From the NCBI GenBank assembly GCA_964649825.1, contig CAZYQW010000119.1, positions 1-64,000 on the forward strand: DNA of 64,000 bases. Direction: 5' to 3'. Each line of letters starts with the position of its first letter. The first letter of the stretch is position 1. The DNA is from CAZYQW01 sp964649825 (GTDB taxonomy: Bacteria > Planctomycetota > B15-G4 > JADJEK01). Made by a program: the position numbers and the translations under genes. This document shows positions 1 through 9,100 of this stretch, piece after piece. A model generated the notes under the pieces. The model saw nothing but the letters and a program-made list of their open reading frames with translations. It did no database searches and was not told where the DNA came from.

Positions 1-123
1 CAACTGAGAACCCACGAGCAGTTACTGGACCTCGTCGGTCAGTGGATCGACACCGCCATCGAGATCTGTGATCTCAAACTCGAGCGATCCAGGGTCGCCC
101 TCAAGGCAGCCAAAAGGAGCTGA
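1..123 (+). CDS. 3' end of an unidentified upstream gene (40 codons visible)
   Basis: The first reading frame is open from the window edge to a TGA at 121-123. The visible tail is helical and ends in a basic stretch (LDLVGQWIDTAIEI, then VALKAAKRS). The stop codon lies 4 nt before the GTG start of the trlF-like gene, and that gene's GGAG ribosome site lies inside this reading frame, so the two were probably cotranscribed. I do not recognise the family. A defence-related neighbour such as a restriction specificity subunit is possible from context but is a guess. Confidence 0.5.
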   Translation, partial: QLRTHEQLLDLVGQWIDTAIEICDLKLERSRVALKAAKRS

Positions 124-127
124 GAAC

Positions 128-1058
128 GTGGCACTCTCCAGCTACGAGGAGTTCCTCAAGCATAAGGCCGCCGGCCGGTTGCCCGGCGTGACGCTGCTCT
201 TCCCGAACATCGAGCTGCGCCTCGACGTGGCCGCGAAGTCTGGCTTCGTGAACGTCCATCTGCTGGTCAGCCCCGAAGATCCCGACCACCTCTTGGAGGT
301 GAAGCGGATCCTCAAACGCCTGCAGTTTCACGCGTTCAACGACCGCTTCGACTGCACGCGCGAGGAGCTGATCAAGCTGGGCAAGCGTGCCGATTCGGCA
401 ATAACCGACGACGGCGCGGCTCTCCGACACGGCGCGACGCAGTTCAAAGTCAATCTTGACCAACTGCGCAAGGTTATCCACGAAAGCGAATGGGCGAAGA
501 ACAACATCCTGATCGCCGTCGCCGGCGCGCCGGAGATGGCACGTCTGGCGTCCGCGACGCCGCCGACGCCACCGTCCGCCAGGAGATCGAGAAGTTCGCC
601 CACATCATTTTCTCGAGTAGTGGGGCGCAGCGCGAATTCTGGATCGGCCAGCGGGGCGTGACGATCGAGGACCTGCGCGCGCGATATGACGGGTGCAAGC
701 CCTGTCTCCATGGCAGCGACTCCCATGACCAGAGATCCGTGGGCCAGCCCGTCGACAATCGCTTCTCGTGGATCAAGGGCGCCCTGGAGTTCGATGCCCT
801 CCGATCATCGCCGCGAAGGCGAAGCGCCAGGTGATCATGGTGACGCACAACGCCAATCTGGTCATCAACACCGACGCGGATCAGATCCTGGTGGCGGAAG
901 CCGGCCCGCATCCCTCAGGCGGCCTACCGCCGATCAGCTACGTGGCGGGTGGATTGGAAGACGCGGCGATCCGCAAGGCGGTCTGCGACATCCTTGAAGG
1001 TGGCGAAGCCGCCCTCCGCGAGCGCGCGCGGCGGCTTCGTGTCCGGCTCGATCGATAG
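128..1058 (+). pseudogene. Decayed TrlF-like PHP/AAA defence ATPase (frameshift plus internal deletion)
   Basis: TrlF-family proteins join an N-terminal PHP-type region to a large AAA/SMC-like ATPase and occur in phage-defence loci. The reading starts at GTG 128 after GGAG (116-119). It gives LLFPNIELRLD, LLVSPEDPDHLLEV and QFKVNLDQLRK. The frame shifts near 530, and the sequence continues with IEKFAHIIFSSSGAQ and GSDSHD up to about 800. It then jumps, in a third frame, to the extreme C-terminus typical of such ATPases: VIMVTHNANLVINTDADQI, then YVAGGLEDAAIRKAVCDILEGG, ending at TAG 1056-1058. Only about 310 codons remain, whereas the family is near 900-1,000 residues, so the Walker motifs and most of the ATPase have been deleted. 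The family assignment is from recalled motif patterns. The disruption is seen directly. Confidence 0.72.
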
Positions 1059-1180
1059 GCTGAACACGATGCGGGTCCGCCATAGCTATTACCGCTTCGC
1101 AGCCGGCCCAGGGTGCGGACGCCGATGCTGCCAGCGAGATCGGCCGCTCGCAAGGCAACGAGAAGTGAAAGGGCGACCGA

Positions 1181-1405
1181 ATGCCGAAGCCCAAGGGTGA
1201 CAACGTGAACGACACGAAGAAGAAGTACGACTTCTCCGAAGGCGTCCGCGGCAAGTACGCCAAGCGTTACGCACAGGGGTGCAACGTCGTCGTACTCGAT
1301 CCCGACGTCGCGAAGTTGTACCCGGATGCGGAGGCGGTCAACCGTGCCCTTCGAGCGCTCGCCGAGGCGGCTCCGCGAGCTGGTCGCACGAGGAAGCGCG
1401 GGTGA
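1181..1405 (+). CDS. Small antitoxin-like protein, 74 aa
   Basis: A short acidic/basic protein containing KKYDFSEGVRGKYAKRYAQG and a following NVVVLDPDVAKLYPDAEAVNRALRAL segment. Small proteins with a YDFS..GVRGKY start and a VxLDPDVAxxFPDxxAVNxAL core are common in bacterial islands and often sit next to toxin-like genes, so an antitoxin role is plausible but unproven. ATG 1181 is preceded by GAAAGGG (1167-1173). GTG 1205 with AAGGG just upstream is an equally good start and would remove eight residues. No partner gene is visible: the sequence downstream is a strong hairpin followed by apparently non-coding DNA. It could be an orphaned half of a toxin-antitoxin pair. Confidence 0.6.
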   Translation: MPKPKGDNVNDTKKKYDFSEGVRGKYAKRYAQGCNVVVLDPDVAKLYPDAEAVNRALRALAEAAPRAGRTRKRG

Positions 1406-1421
1406 CCGTGGCATCTGACAA

Positions 1422-1460
1422 GCCGCTCCAGCCGCGGGCTTTCGGCCGCGGCTGAGCGGC
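1422..1460 (+). terminator. Strong GC hairpin after the small antitoxin-like gene
   Basis: Arms at 1422-1437 and 1446-1460 pair almost perfectly (GCCGCTCCAGCCGCGG with CCGCGGCTGAGCGGC) around an 8-nt loop, starting 17 nt after the stop codon at 1403-1405. There is no T-run, so it fits a transcript-end or pause hairpin better than a canonical intrinsic terminator. Confidence 0.5.
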
Positions 1461-1836
1461 ATGGCTTTGGGGCGGACAAACCGGGAGCGTGACGGGGTGC
1501 AGGCGAACAGCACACGGCCGAAGGAATCAGGGAATGAGAATGACGAAGGACTTCGTCTTCATCAGTGACCCTCGCGTCGCGAGGGTCGTGCCTTCTTCGA
1601 CCGTCTGTCACAAGACCTGCGGAGTGGCGAGGTCGCGACCTGGCAGGACAGGACTTCGGAAGGATGCTCCTCACGGTGCGGTCGACGCGTCGCGTCCGTG
1701 ATCGAAGCGGGGAAGACAGGTCTGGCGGCGATCGTTCTCAGGTCGGGCGGTCGGGCGCGGCGTAACGCCGGCGTCGCCGATCTGAGGCCCGAGAGTGCCG
1801 CTTGCGTACCAGGGCCGCCGCCCCCTCAGGAACACG
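1461..1836. other. Non-coding stretch with a perfect short inverted repeat
   Basis: No reading frame here has convincing composition or motifs. At 1567-1587 there is a perfect inverted repeat with 10-nt arms (GACCCTCGCG and its complement) around a single T. A second palindrome, AGGTCGCGACCT, lies about 50 bp further on. These could be operator sites or the remains of a mobile-element end. Nothing else is recognisable. Confidence 0.4.
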
Positions 1837-1907
1837 AGCATCCGATCAGCTCGACGACGCTACGATGACCGCCGCCTTCAACCCACGGAAGACGGCGAGA
1901 CGGCGAG
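1837..1907 (+). promoter_or_regulatory. Conserved leader of STAND copy 1, with an 8-bp duplication
   Basis: The block from CTCGACGACGC TACGAT through CTTCAACCCACGGAAGACGGCGAG is nearly identical to the leader of copy 2. TACGAT (1861-1866) is also conserved before copy 3 and fits a -10 element; no good -35 is seen. In copies 2 and 3 TACGAT begins 39 nt before the ATG. Here it is 47 nt, because AGACGGCG is present twice in tandem (1890-1897 and 1898-1905). Confidence 0.5.
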
Positions 1908-3948
1908 ATGGCGGAGAGCGACGGCAAGCGGCGCGCGTTCGTGGTCTTCGACTCGACGGCGCGCGGGGTGCGGCTGAACCTCGAGGGGCTCGAGCGGAAA
2001 CCGCCCGGCGGATTCGACGAGGTCGTCTCGCTCGGGCTGAAGCGCGACGGGACGGGTGCGGTCTGGCGCAGCAACGTCGAACCGAGCATTCGCGCGGCGG
2101 AGATCGCGCTCGCGCTCATCGGCCTGCCGAACGCGAACGTGGGGTTCGAGATCGGGTTCGCGCTGGGCCTCGCGGGCTCGGGCGACGCGGACGTGCGGAC
2201 GAAGCGGGTGCGGCTCGCGGCGGCGTCGGGCACGATCCCGAAGTGGCTCGCGCAGCCGCCCTTCGCGGGTCAGCTCGTGGCCGCCGCGAGCACGAAGAGC
2301 GAGCTGGCCGCGCTGCTCACGGACGGACGCTCGATGGAGATCCCGGGCCGGCCGCGCTCGGGCCGGGACACGCTCCTCCTCTGTCCGAAGAGCGGCACAG
2401 GCGAGGTGACCGGTGAACTGATCGAGGGGCTCGACCTCGGCTGGCGGCGACCGCGGACCGAGGGGTGGGAAATCCACGACCTCCCGCGCGTGCTCGACGG
2501 CGTCGGCCGCGTGGTCTGGGTGATCCTCGCGTACCCGGGCGAGGAGCGCGACGGCGCGGAGAACGCGGCCGCGGCCGCGATCGCGGGGTATGCGCTCGCG
2601 CACGGGGTCGAGCTGCGCGCGTGGCGACACGAGGAGGCGCGCGACGTCCTCGACGTCGGCGTCCACGGCCGCACGTGGGCGACGCTCGAGGAGCTCGAGG
2701 CGCTCGTGCACGAGTTCGACGACGACGCGGAGCCCGGCTCGCCACGGGACGTGATCGATCTGCACCGCGCCGCGCTCCGCAAGATCCACCGCGACCTCGT
2801 GCCGTTCTTCGCGCACGTCGACAGGCCGCTCGGCGACGTGTTCGTCGAGCTGATGCTCGACCTTGCGTCCCGGCGCGGACGGGAACGACGTGGCCGGGAT
2901 GATGGCGAAGCTCGCGCGCCGCGAGCTCCCGGCGGAGCTCCCCGCGACGCCGACCCTGCCCGAGCTCCTGGCCGCCGAGCCGAGCGCGTCGCTCTCCGTG
3001 CTCTCCGGCCGCTACGTCGTGCTGGGCGAGCCCGGCGCGGGGAAGTCGACCCTGTGCCGCCACCTTTGCTTCGCTCTCGCGAAGGACGAGGACGGCCCGG
3101 TCCCGATCTTCGCGAGCCTCGCCCGGCTCGCGCGCGACGGCGCGAAGAGCGTCTTCGACCTCGCCGAGGAGGACGCCGCGTTCCACTTCGACGCGGAACG
3201 CGCGGCCGGGCTGTCGGCGCGGCTGCGGGAGCGCGCCGAGGCGGGCGGAGCGTGGCTCTTCCTCGACGGCCTGGACGAGGTCTCGGGCGAAACGGCGCGC
3301 GCGCGCGTGCGCACCATGATCGCGGACTTCGCGGCGGACGAGCGGATCGCGCGCGTCGCCGTGACGAGCCGCGAGGTCGGCTACGAACGCCTGGCGAACG
3401 GTTCGTCCACGCGAAGGTGCGGCCGCTGTCGGACGACGGGTCGCAGCAGCGGAAGCTCCTTGCCTGTTGGCTGGACGACCGCGCGGCCGACGTCTGGCGG
3501 CGCATCGCCGAGTCGCCGCGCGTGACCGAGCTCGCGCAGAACCCGCTCTTGCTGACGCTGCTCGCGAAGATCGCGGTCGACGACGACCGCCTGCCCCCGT
3601 CACGCGTCAAGCTGTACGCGCGTGCGGTGCGCCTGCTCCTGAAGCGCGGCCACGGCCGCGACGAGCGCGGCGTCTCCGACGTGTTCGCGGCCGAGGAGAT
3701 CCTCGCCCCGCTCAGCCTCCGGCTGCATGCGTCGGGCGAGGACGCGTGGAGCGAGGAGGAGGTGAACGGCACGCTGCGGGCGTTGCTGACGGAGAACGCG
3801 AGGGTGCGCGAGGCGCTCGACGCGTGCCGGCAGACGCCGATGCAGTTCCTCGACGAGGTCGCGACGAGGTCCGGCCTGCTCGGCGCGTATCGCGGCCCGG
3901 GAGAGCCGTGGCGGTACATGCACCGCTCGCTGCGAGAGTTCCTCGCGA
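1908..3948 (+). pseudogene. STAND/NACHT family copy 1, frameshifted and 3'-truncated (lost its variable domain)
   Basis: This is the first of four related genes. The N-terminus (MAESDGKRRAFVVFDSTARG) and the PNANVGFEIGFALG motif match copies 2 and 3. An extra T near 2870 moves the NACHT part into another frame, which holds Walker A GEPGAGKST and Walker B LFLDGLDEVSG. A base missing near 3393 restores the first frame through VTELAQNPLLLTLLAKIA to HRSLREFLA. Homology then stops at about 3948. The winged-helix/FGE-like C-terminus and the variable repeat are gone, replaced by DNA containing an antisense hsdR fragment. The two single-base shifts could be sequencing errors because they compensate, but the loss of the last ~330 codons is a real rearrangement. 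No full effector-sensor protein can be made. Confidence 0.85.
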
Positions 3949-4058
3949 CGTCGACCTCGACGCAGCATCCATCCCGGTGCGCGCGAGCGTCGCGAAGAAC
4001 CGGAAGGATGCGCGGCTCCACCTGCACCCCGAGGCGGTCGCGGCGCGGTCGTCGGTCG

Positions 4059-4203
4059 GTCGGGCGGACTGCCCGCGCCGTCGTTCCACCCCTGGTTGAA
4101 CGGCAGGAACCACGACCCCTTGTCGTTGAGGCGGGCGCAGAAGCGCACCTCATCGTCCACCGCGACGTAAGCCACGCAGCGGCCGAACTCGAACAGCTGT
4201 GCG
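4059..4203 (-). pseudogene. Relic of a second hsdR (type I restriction subunit)
   Basis: Read on the minus strand, this 145-bp stretch encodes LFEFGRCVAYVAVDDEVRF and LNDKGSWFLPFNQGWNDGAG. It is very close to 21285-21428 inside the intact hsdR, with a 3-bp deletion and several substitutions that change residues (for example AHFAVDDHE became AYVAVDDE). The two pieces are therefore diverged homologues and not a fresh copy. Nothing of hsdR flanks it on either side. It marks the breakpoint that removed the 3' end of STAND copy 1. Confidence 0.85.
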
Positions 4204-4238
4204 CACAAGCAACTGACGGTTCTTGGCTTAAGCTGGGC

Positions 4239-4280
4239 TTGCCTGGAGCCGAAAGTTGTTCTAGCATCTTGAACGATGCT
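4239..4280 (+). promoter_or_regulatory. Promoter with overlapping operator for the toxin-antitoxin pair
   Basis: TTGCCT (4239-4244), a 17-nt spacer and TAGCAT (4262-4267) form a reasonable sigma-70-type promoter. A perfect inverted repeat, AGCATC-N6-GATGCT (4263-4280), overlaps the -10, as expected for autorepression by a Phd/YefM antitoxin. AGGAG at 4283-4287 serves the ATG at 4298. Confidence 0.55.
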
Positions 4281-4297
4281 TTAGGAGTGCACCAATA

Positions 4298-4591
4298 ATG
4301 CTTCAGCCGACTGACATTCATCCCCTCACCGAATTCAAGCGCGAGTCCACGCGGTTCATCGACGAGCTGGAGGCCAAGCACCGCCCGAAGGTGCTCACGG
4401 TTGACGGGCGACCGAAGGTCGTGCTGGTCGACGTGGTGACGTTCGAGCGAATGGCCGAGATCGTCGAGCGCGCGGAGACCATCGAGGGCATCCGCCGCGG
4501 AATCGAAGACTTCAAGGAGGGCCGCACGCTTTCACTCGAAGAGTTCGGTGATCGTTTGAGGCAAGGCGTGGGAGTCGAGCCGAAGAAGTGA
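4298..4591 (+). CDS. Phd/YefM-family antitoxin, 97 aa
   Basis: The protein (HPLTEFKRESTRFIDELEA, RPKVLTVDGRPKVVLVDVV, then a charged C-terminus) has the Phd/YefM layout: an N-terminal DNA-binding fold and a C-terminal toxin-neutralising tail. Length and composition are typical. The upstream promoter contains an inverted repeat over the -10, which suggests autoregulation. Its TGA (4589-4591) overlaps the GTG start of the toxin gene by 4 nt, the usual arrangement for translational coupling. Because the toxin frame is interrupted, this antitoxin may now be an orphan. Confidence 0.88.
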   Translation: MLQPTDIHPLTEFKRESTRFIDELEAKHRPKVLTVDGRPKVVLVDVVTFERMAEIVERAETIEGIRRGIEDFKEGRTLSLEEFGDRLRQGVGVEPKK

Positions 4592-4916
4592 AGTTCGCCG
4601 TCCGGATAACGCCTGCCGCGCTCGAGGATGCGATCGCGATAGGGCTTTGGATCGCCTCCGAGGGAGCGTCGGCGAACGCCGAGCTTGGATCGCGAGGATT
4701 CTCGCTGATCTCGACAGCCTTGGGGAGTTTCCGGAGCGGCATCCCCTCGCGCCGGAAGCCGAGTCGTTCGCCGACACGGTCATCCGGCATCGCCTGTTCG
4801 GAGACTACCGGATCCTGTTCACCCTGGTGGATGGCACGGTGATCGTGCTTCATGTACGGCATGGACGAAGGCAAGCGGCCACGCCGGAGGAGATTCGCAG
4901 TCGTCTCCTCTCGTGA
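4588..4916 (+). pseudogene. RelE/ParE-type toxin, frameshifted
   Basis: GTG 4588 begins KFAVRITPAALEDAIAIGLWIA...EGASANAE. The remainder of the family signature lies one frame away: WIARILADLDSLGEFPERHP, RHRLFGDYRILFTLVDGTVIV, LHVRHGRRQA, ending at TGA 4914-4916. A single missing base near 4676 would join them into a ~110-residue ParE-like protein, in which the toxin acts on gyrase or mRNA depending on subfamily. Either the toxin was inactivated or this is a base-call error; the sequence alone cannot tell. The overlap with the antitoxin gene supports a real TA operon. Confidence 0.8.
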
Positions 4917-4989
4917 GGAGGCGCACGGAACCGGTGGAAACGATCGGCAGTCATGACGGGTCATCTGGGGTCTCTTGAAGTGCGAAGGC

Positions 4990-5341
4990 GGGAGAGGAAG
5001 CGATGACGGAGAATCGGGCGCGAACGAGTGGCGCAACACGTGGCGCAAGGAGGAGACGTACCTGCGGCGGGCGGTCGAGTTCCTCGGGGCACGTCGTCTG
5101 TCCGATCTGACCGCGGACGGGGTCGCGGGTTTCCTCCGCGGGTTACGACCGCATCGACAGCCGACGCTGCAACACACGATGCAACGCGACTCTCGACGCT
5201 TCCGCGTGGGCCGCGCTCGGGGCTCGTCTCGACGAACTCGGCGCCGACGACCGCGCGGCCGTCATCGGCCACATCCGACGTCTGCTCGACCTCGACCCCG
5301 ACGATCGCCTTCGGCAGATGGGAAAGGCGCCGGAGTCTTGA
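4990..5341 (+). pseudogene. Fragmented coding remnant, possibly N-terminal part of a tyrosine recombinase
   Basis: One frame reads TWRKEETYLRRAVEFLGARRLSDLTADGVAGFLRGL (split here over its two halves), resembling the SAM-like core-binding domain of phage integrases. A second frame continues with CNATLDASAWAALGARLDELG and DDRAAVIGHIRRLLDLDPDDR, ending at TGA 5339-5341, and its codons look coding. No single frame covers both, so the gene is broken. The integrase suggestion rests on weak similarity. A matching C-terminal fragment with a HALR box lies at 18842-19024, which strengthens it a little. Confidence 0.35.
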
Positions 5342-6068
5342 ACGCGTGGCGGCCGCGGCGGCGCCGGGCGAGTCAGGGCGAGCGCCGCTCGGCCGAAGCG
5401 ACGACCTTCGTGTCGATTTCTGGCGTGGCCGAGCCCTTCGTCGTCTCGCGTTCGACGCCATCGACAGTTCGCTTCGGCAGAGAAAGGCGGACGTTGATCG
5501 ATTCCGAGGCCCTCCGAGCCTCTCCGTCGGACGGGCAAGGACACCAGTTCCTCGAGATCGGACGCCGCGCGCGTTCCGACTCGGCGGATCGATGGGACGC
5601 GACCGCGTCGAGCGACGACACGATCGTGATTCGACATCGAGTCACCGGACAGATCGCGAGCGTGGTCGTTCGCGCGCGCTCGTTCGAGGATGCTGCGCCA
5701 ACGCCCGCGCGCCCTCCCTCGGTTTGCTCGGGGACGGCGTGCCGCGTCCGAGCAGCGAACTCGCGGCTGACGTGCCTCCTCGGGTGCCCTGCGGGTGGAC
5801 TTCCGGGAACCCGAAAGGAAACGGGACTCCGAGCGGCGGGAACCCATGGACGCTCACGCTCCTCGACCGAGCTCGGAATCGGGTGGATTCGCGTGCGCCG
5901 TTGGGATCTTTCGCGGCGCGGTCGGAGTTGCGCCATCCGACGATGAGCGGGGGTTCGTCCTCGACCTCGATGACGGTGTGCGCGGCGTCCTGTCGACACG
6001 CTGAGGTTGCCGTTCTGCGATCCGAGTAGGCGAGTAGGCCGCTCGCGTACCAGCGCCGCCGGCCGCTC
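5342..6068. other. About 730 bp without a confident gene
   Basis: All frames are long because of GC content, but none shows a recognisable domain. The best small frame is 5795-6004 (+), a GTG-started 69-codon stretch ending DDERGFVLDLDDGVRGVLSTR in part. It could be a remnant or a real short gene. The region probably contains decayed accessory DNA. Confidence 0.35.
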
Positions 6069-6075
6069 ATGAGTA

Positions 6076-6134
6076 GCCGATGGGCTCGACGACGCTACGA
6101 TGTCCCCCGCCTTCAACCCACGGAAGACGGCGAG
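6076..6134 (+). promoter_or_regulatory. Conserved leader of STAND copy 2
   Basis: TACGAT (6096-6101) is followed by CTTCAACCCACGGAAGACGGCGAG (read in two parts) directly before ATG 6135, as in copy 1. TACGAT begins 39 nt before the start codon, the same distance as in copy 3. It fits a -10 element; no clear -35 is seen. Confidence 0.5.
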
Positions 6135-9100
6135 ATGGCGGAGAGCGACGGCAAGCGGCGTGCGTTCGTGGTCTGGGACTCGACGGCGCAGGGGGGCGTG
6201 AAGCTGAACCTCGATGGCCTGCGGCGACGGCCGCCCGAGGGGTTCGACGAGGTCATCGTGCTCGGCCTCGATCGCAAGGGAACGGGCGCGATCTGGCGCA
6301 GCAACGTCGAGCCGAGCATCCGTACGTCGGAGGTGGCGGTGGCGCTCATCGACCTTCCGAACGCCAACGTCGGGTTCGAGATCGGGTTCGCGCTCGGCCT
6401 CGCCGGATCGGGCGACGAGAACGTGAAGACGAAGCGGGTGCGGCTCGCTTCGGTGGGTGGGACGGTTCCGGAATGGCTGAAGCAAGCGCCGTTCAAGGGC
6501 CAACTCGTCGCCACTGCGAGCCGCAGAACTCAGCTCGTCGACCTGATCACGGAATCGAGCTCGATGGAGATTCCGACTCGACCGAACCGAGGGGGCGAGA
6601 CGCTTCTTCTCTGTCCGATCGAGGGTCCGGGAGAGGAGATCGGAGGCTATCTCGAGGGATTCGAGCTCGGATGGCGCCGCCCGAAGACCGAGGGGTGGGA
6701 GATCCGCGAGTTGGCGAAGGTGCTCGACGGCATCGGCCGCGTGGTCTGGGTCATCCTCCCCTTCGCCGGTCCGGAGCAGCGCGACGGCGCCGAGAACGCG
6801 GCCGCCGCCGCGATCGCGGGGTACGCCCTCGCGCATGGTGTGGAGCTGCATGCTTGGCAGCACAGCGAGGCGCGCGACGTGCTCGACGTCGGCGTCCACG
6901 GCCACACGTGGTCGACCCACGAGGAGCTCGAGACGCTCGTGCTCGACCTCGCCGACGACGCGGCGCCCGGCGCGCCGCGGGACGTGCTGGGTCTCCACCG
7001 CGCCGCGCTGCGCAAGATCCACCGCGACCTCGTCCCGTTCTTCGCCCACGTCGACCGACCGCTCGGCGACGTGTTCGTCGAGCTGATGCTCGACCTGCGT
7101 CCCGGCATGGACGAAGACGACGCGGCCGGGATGATGGCGAAGCTCGCGCGCCGCGAGCTCCCGAACGGGCTCCCTACGACGCCGACCCTGCCCGAGCTCC
7201 TGGCGGCAGAGCCGAGCGCGGCGCTGTCGGGCCGCTACGTCGTGCTCGGCGAGCCGGGTGCCGGCAAGTCGACGCTCTGCCGCCACCTCTGCTTCGCGCT
7301 CGCGAAGGACGAAGACGGTCCGGTCCCGATCTTCGCGAGCCTCGCCCGGCTCGCGCGCGACGGAGCCAAGAGCGTCTTCGACCTCGCCGAGGAGGACGCC
7401 GCGTTCCACTTCGACGCCGAGCGCGCGGCCGGGCTGTCGGCGCGGCTGCGGGAGCGTGCGGAATCGGGCGGCGCGTGGCTCTTCCTCGACGGCCTCGACG
7501 AGGTCTCGGGCGAGACGGCGCGCTCGCGCGTGCGCGAGGTCATCGCCGCGTTCGCGGCGGACGAGCGGATCGCGCGCGTCGTCGTGACGAGCCGCGAGGT
7601 CGGCTATGAGCGCCTCGACGAGCGGTTCGTGCACGCGAAAGTGCGGCCGTTGTCGGGCGATGGGTCGGACCAGCAGAAGCTCCTCGTCTGCTGGCTCGAC
7701 GACCGAGCGGCCGACGTCTGGCGGCGCATCGCCGAGTCGCCGCGCGTCACCGAGCTCGCGCAGAACCCGCTGCTGCTGACGCTGCTCGCGAAGATCGCGG
7801 TCGACGACGACAAGCTGCCGCCGTCGCGGGCCAAGCTGTACGCGCGCGCGGTTCGGCTGCTGCTGAAGCGCGGCCACGGCCGCGACGAGTGCGGCGTCTC
7901 CGACGTGTTCGCGGCCGAGGAGATCCTCGCGCCGCTCAGCCTCCGGCTGCATGCGTCGGGAGAGGACGCGTGGAGCGAGGAGGAGGTGAACGGCGCGCTC
8001 CGGACGCTCCTGACGGAGAACGCGAAAGTGCGCGAGGCGCTCGACGCGTGCCGGCAGACGCCGATGCAGTTCCTCGACGAGGTCGCGACGAGGTCCGGCT
8101 TGCTCGGCGCGTACCGCGGCCCGGGAGAGCCGTGGCGGTACATGCATCGTTCGCTGCGGGAGTTCCTCGCGGCGAAGGTGCTCGTCGGGGAGCCGGAAGA
8201 CCAGCGGCTGAGATTCCTGTCGTCGATCGTCCAGCCCGGCGAGTTCGATTCGGAGACGGACGAGGAACCTGAAGTGGTCTTTTCCCGCTGGGGCGAGACC
8301 TACGCGCTTCTCGTGGGACTGCTCCCGAACGACGAAGCGCGGACGAATCTCATCGGCCGGCTACGCGACAACGGCCACGGCCTCGTTCTCCGGATCCTCC
8401 CGCAGGTCGAGGGGATGGCGCCGTCGGCGGGATGGGCCGAGCTCACGACGACGGACGAGTGGGACGGCGACCACCTGTTGCGCATGGTCCGTGGTTGGCG
8501 GTTCGACGGTCATGACGAGGACGAGATCCGGACGCTGCTCTGGACGGCGTCTGAGCAGACGCCCGATCTCCATCGCCTCGCGTGCGTCCACTACGCGCTT
8601 GCGACGGCGTCGATCCCGTTCGACGAGGAACGGTTCTTCGCGGAGTCCGGCCTACCGCCACGGCCGGAGCCTGGATGGATCGACTCCGTCCGACTGCCGC
8701 CCAACGGGCGTGATCGCGACACGTTCTGGATGGGGAGCCGAGAGGGCGTCGGCGACGATGACGAACACCCTCGTCATCGCGTGAGCCTCGCCGCGTTCGA
8801 GCTCGGCAAGACGACGGTGACGGAAGCGCAATACGCGGCCTTCGATCCGAGTCGCGACCGCGAGAGGCGCGAGGCCTACCCGGTCGTCGAAGTGAGCTGG
8901 TGGGACGCCCGTCTGTTCTGTCGTTGGGCGGGCGGATCCCTGCCGACCGAGGCGCAGTGGGAGTCCGCGTGCCGCGCGGGCTCCGAGACGAAGTGGTGCT
9001 TCGGCGACCGCGAGAAGACGCTCGCCAAGTACGCGTGGTTCGGTGAGGCCCTTGCGGAAAACGCTCATCCCGTCCGGAAGAAGCTCGCGAACAAGTTCGG

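Noticed and set aside
3948..4297. A variable repeat belonging to STAND copy 1
   Set aside because: No TR-like sequence, GC-rich tail or 41-bp block is found downstream; the whole FGE domain is deleted.
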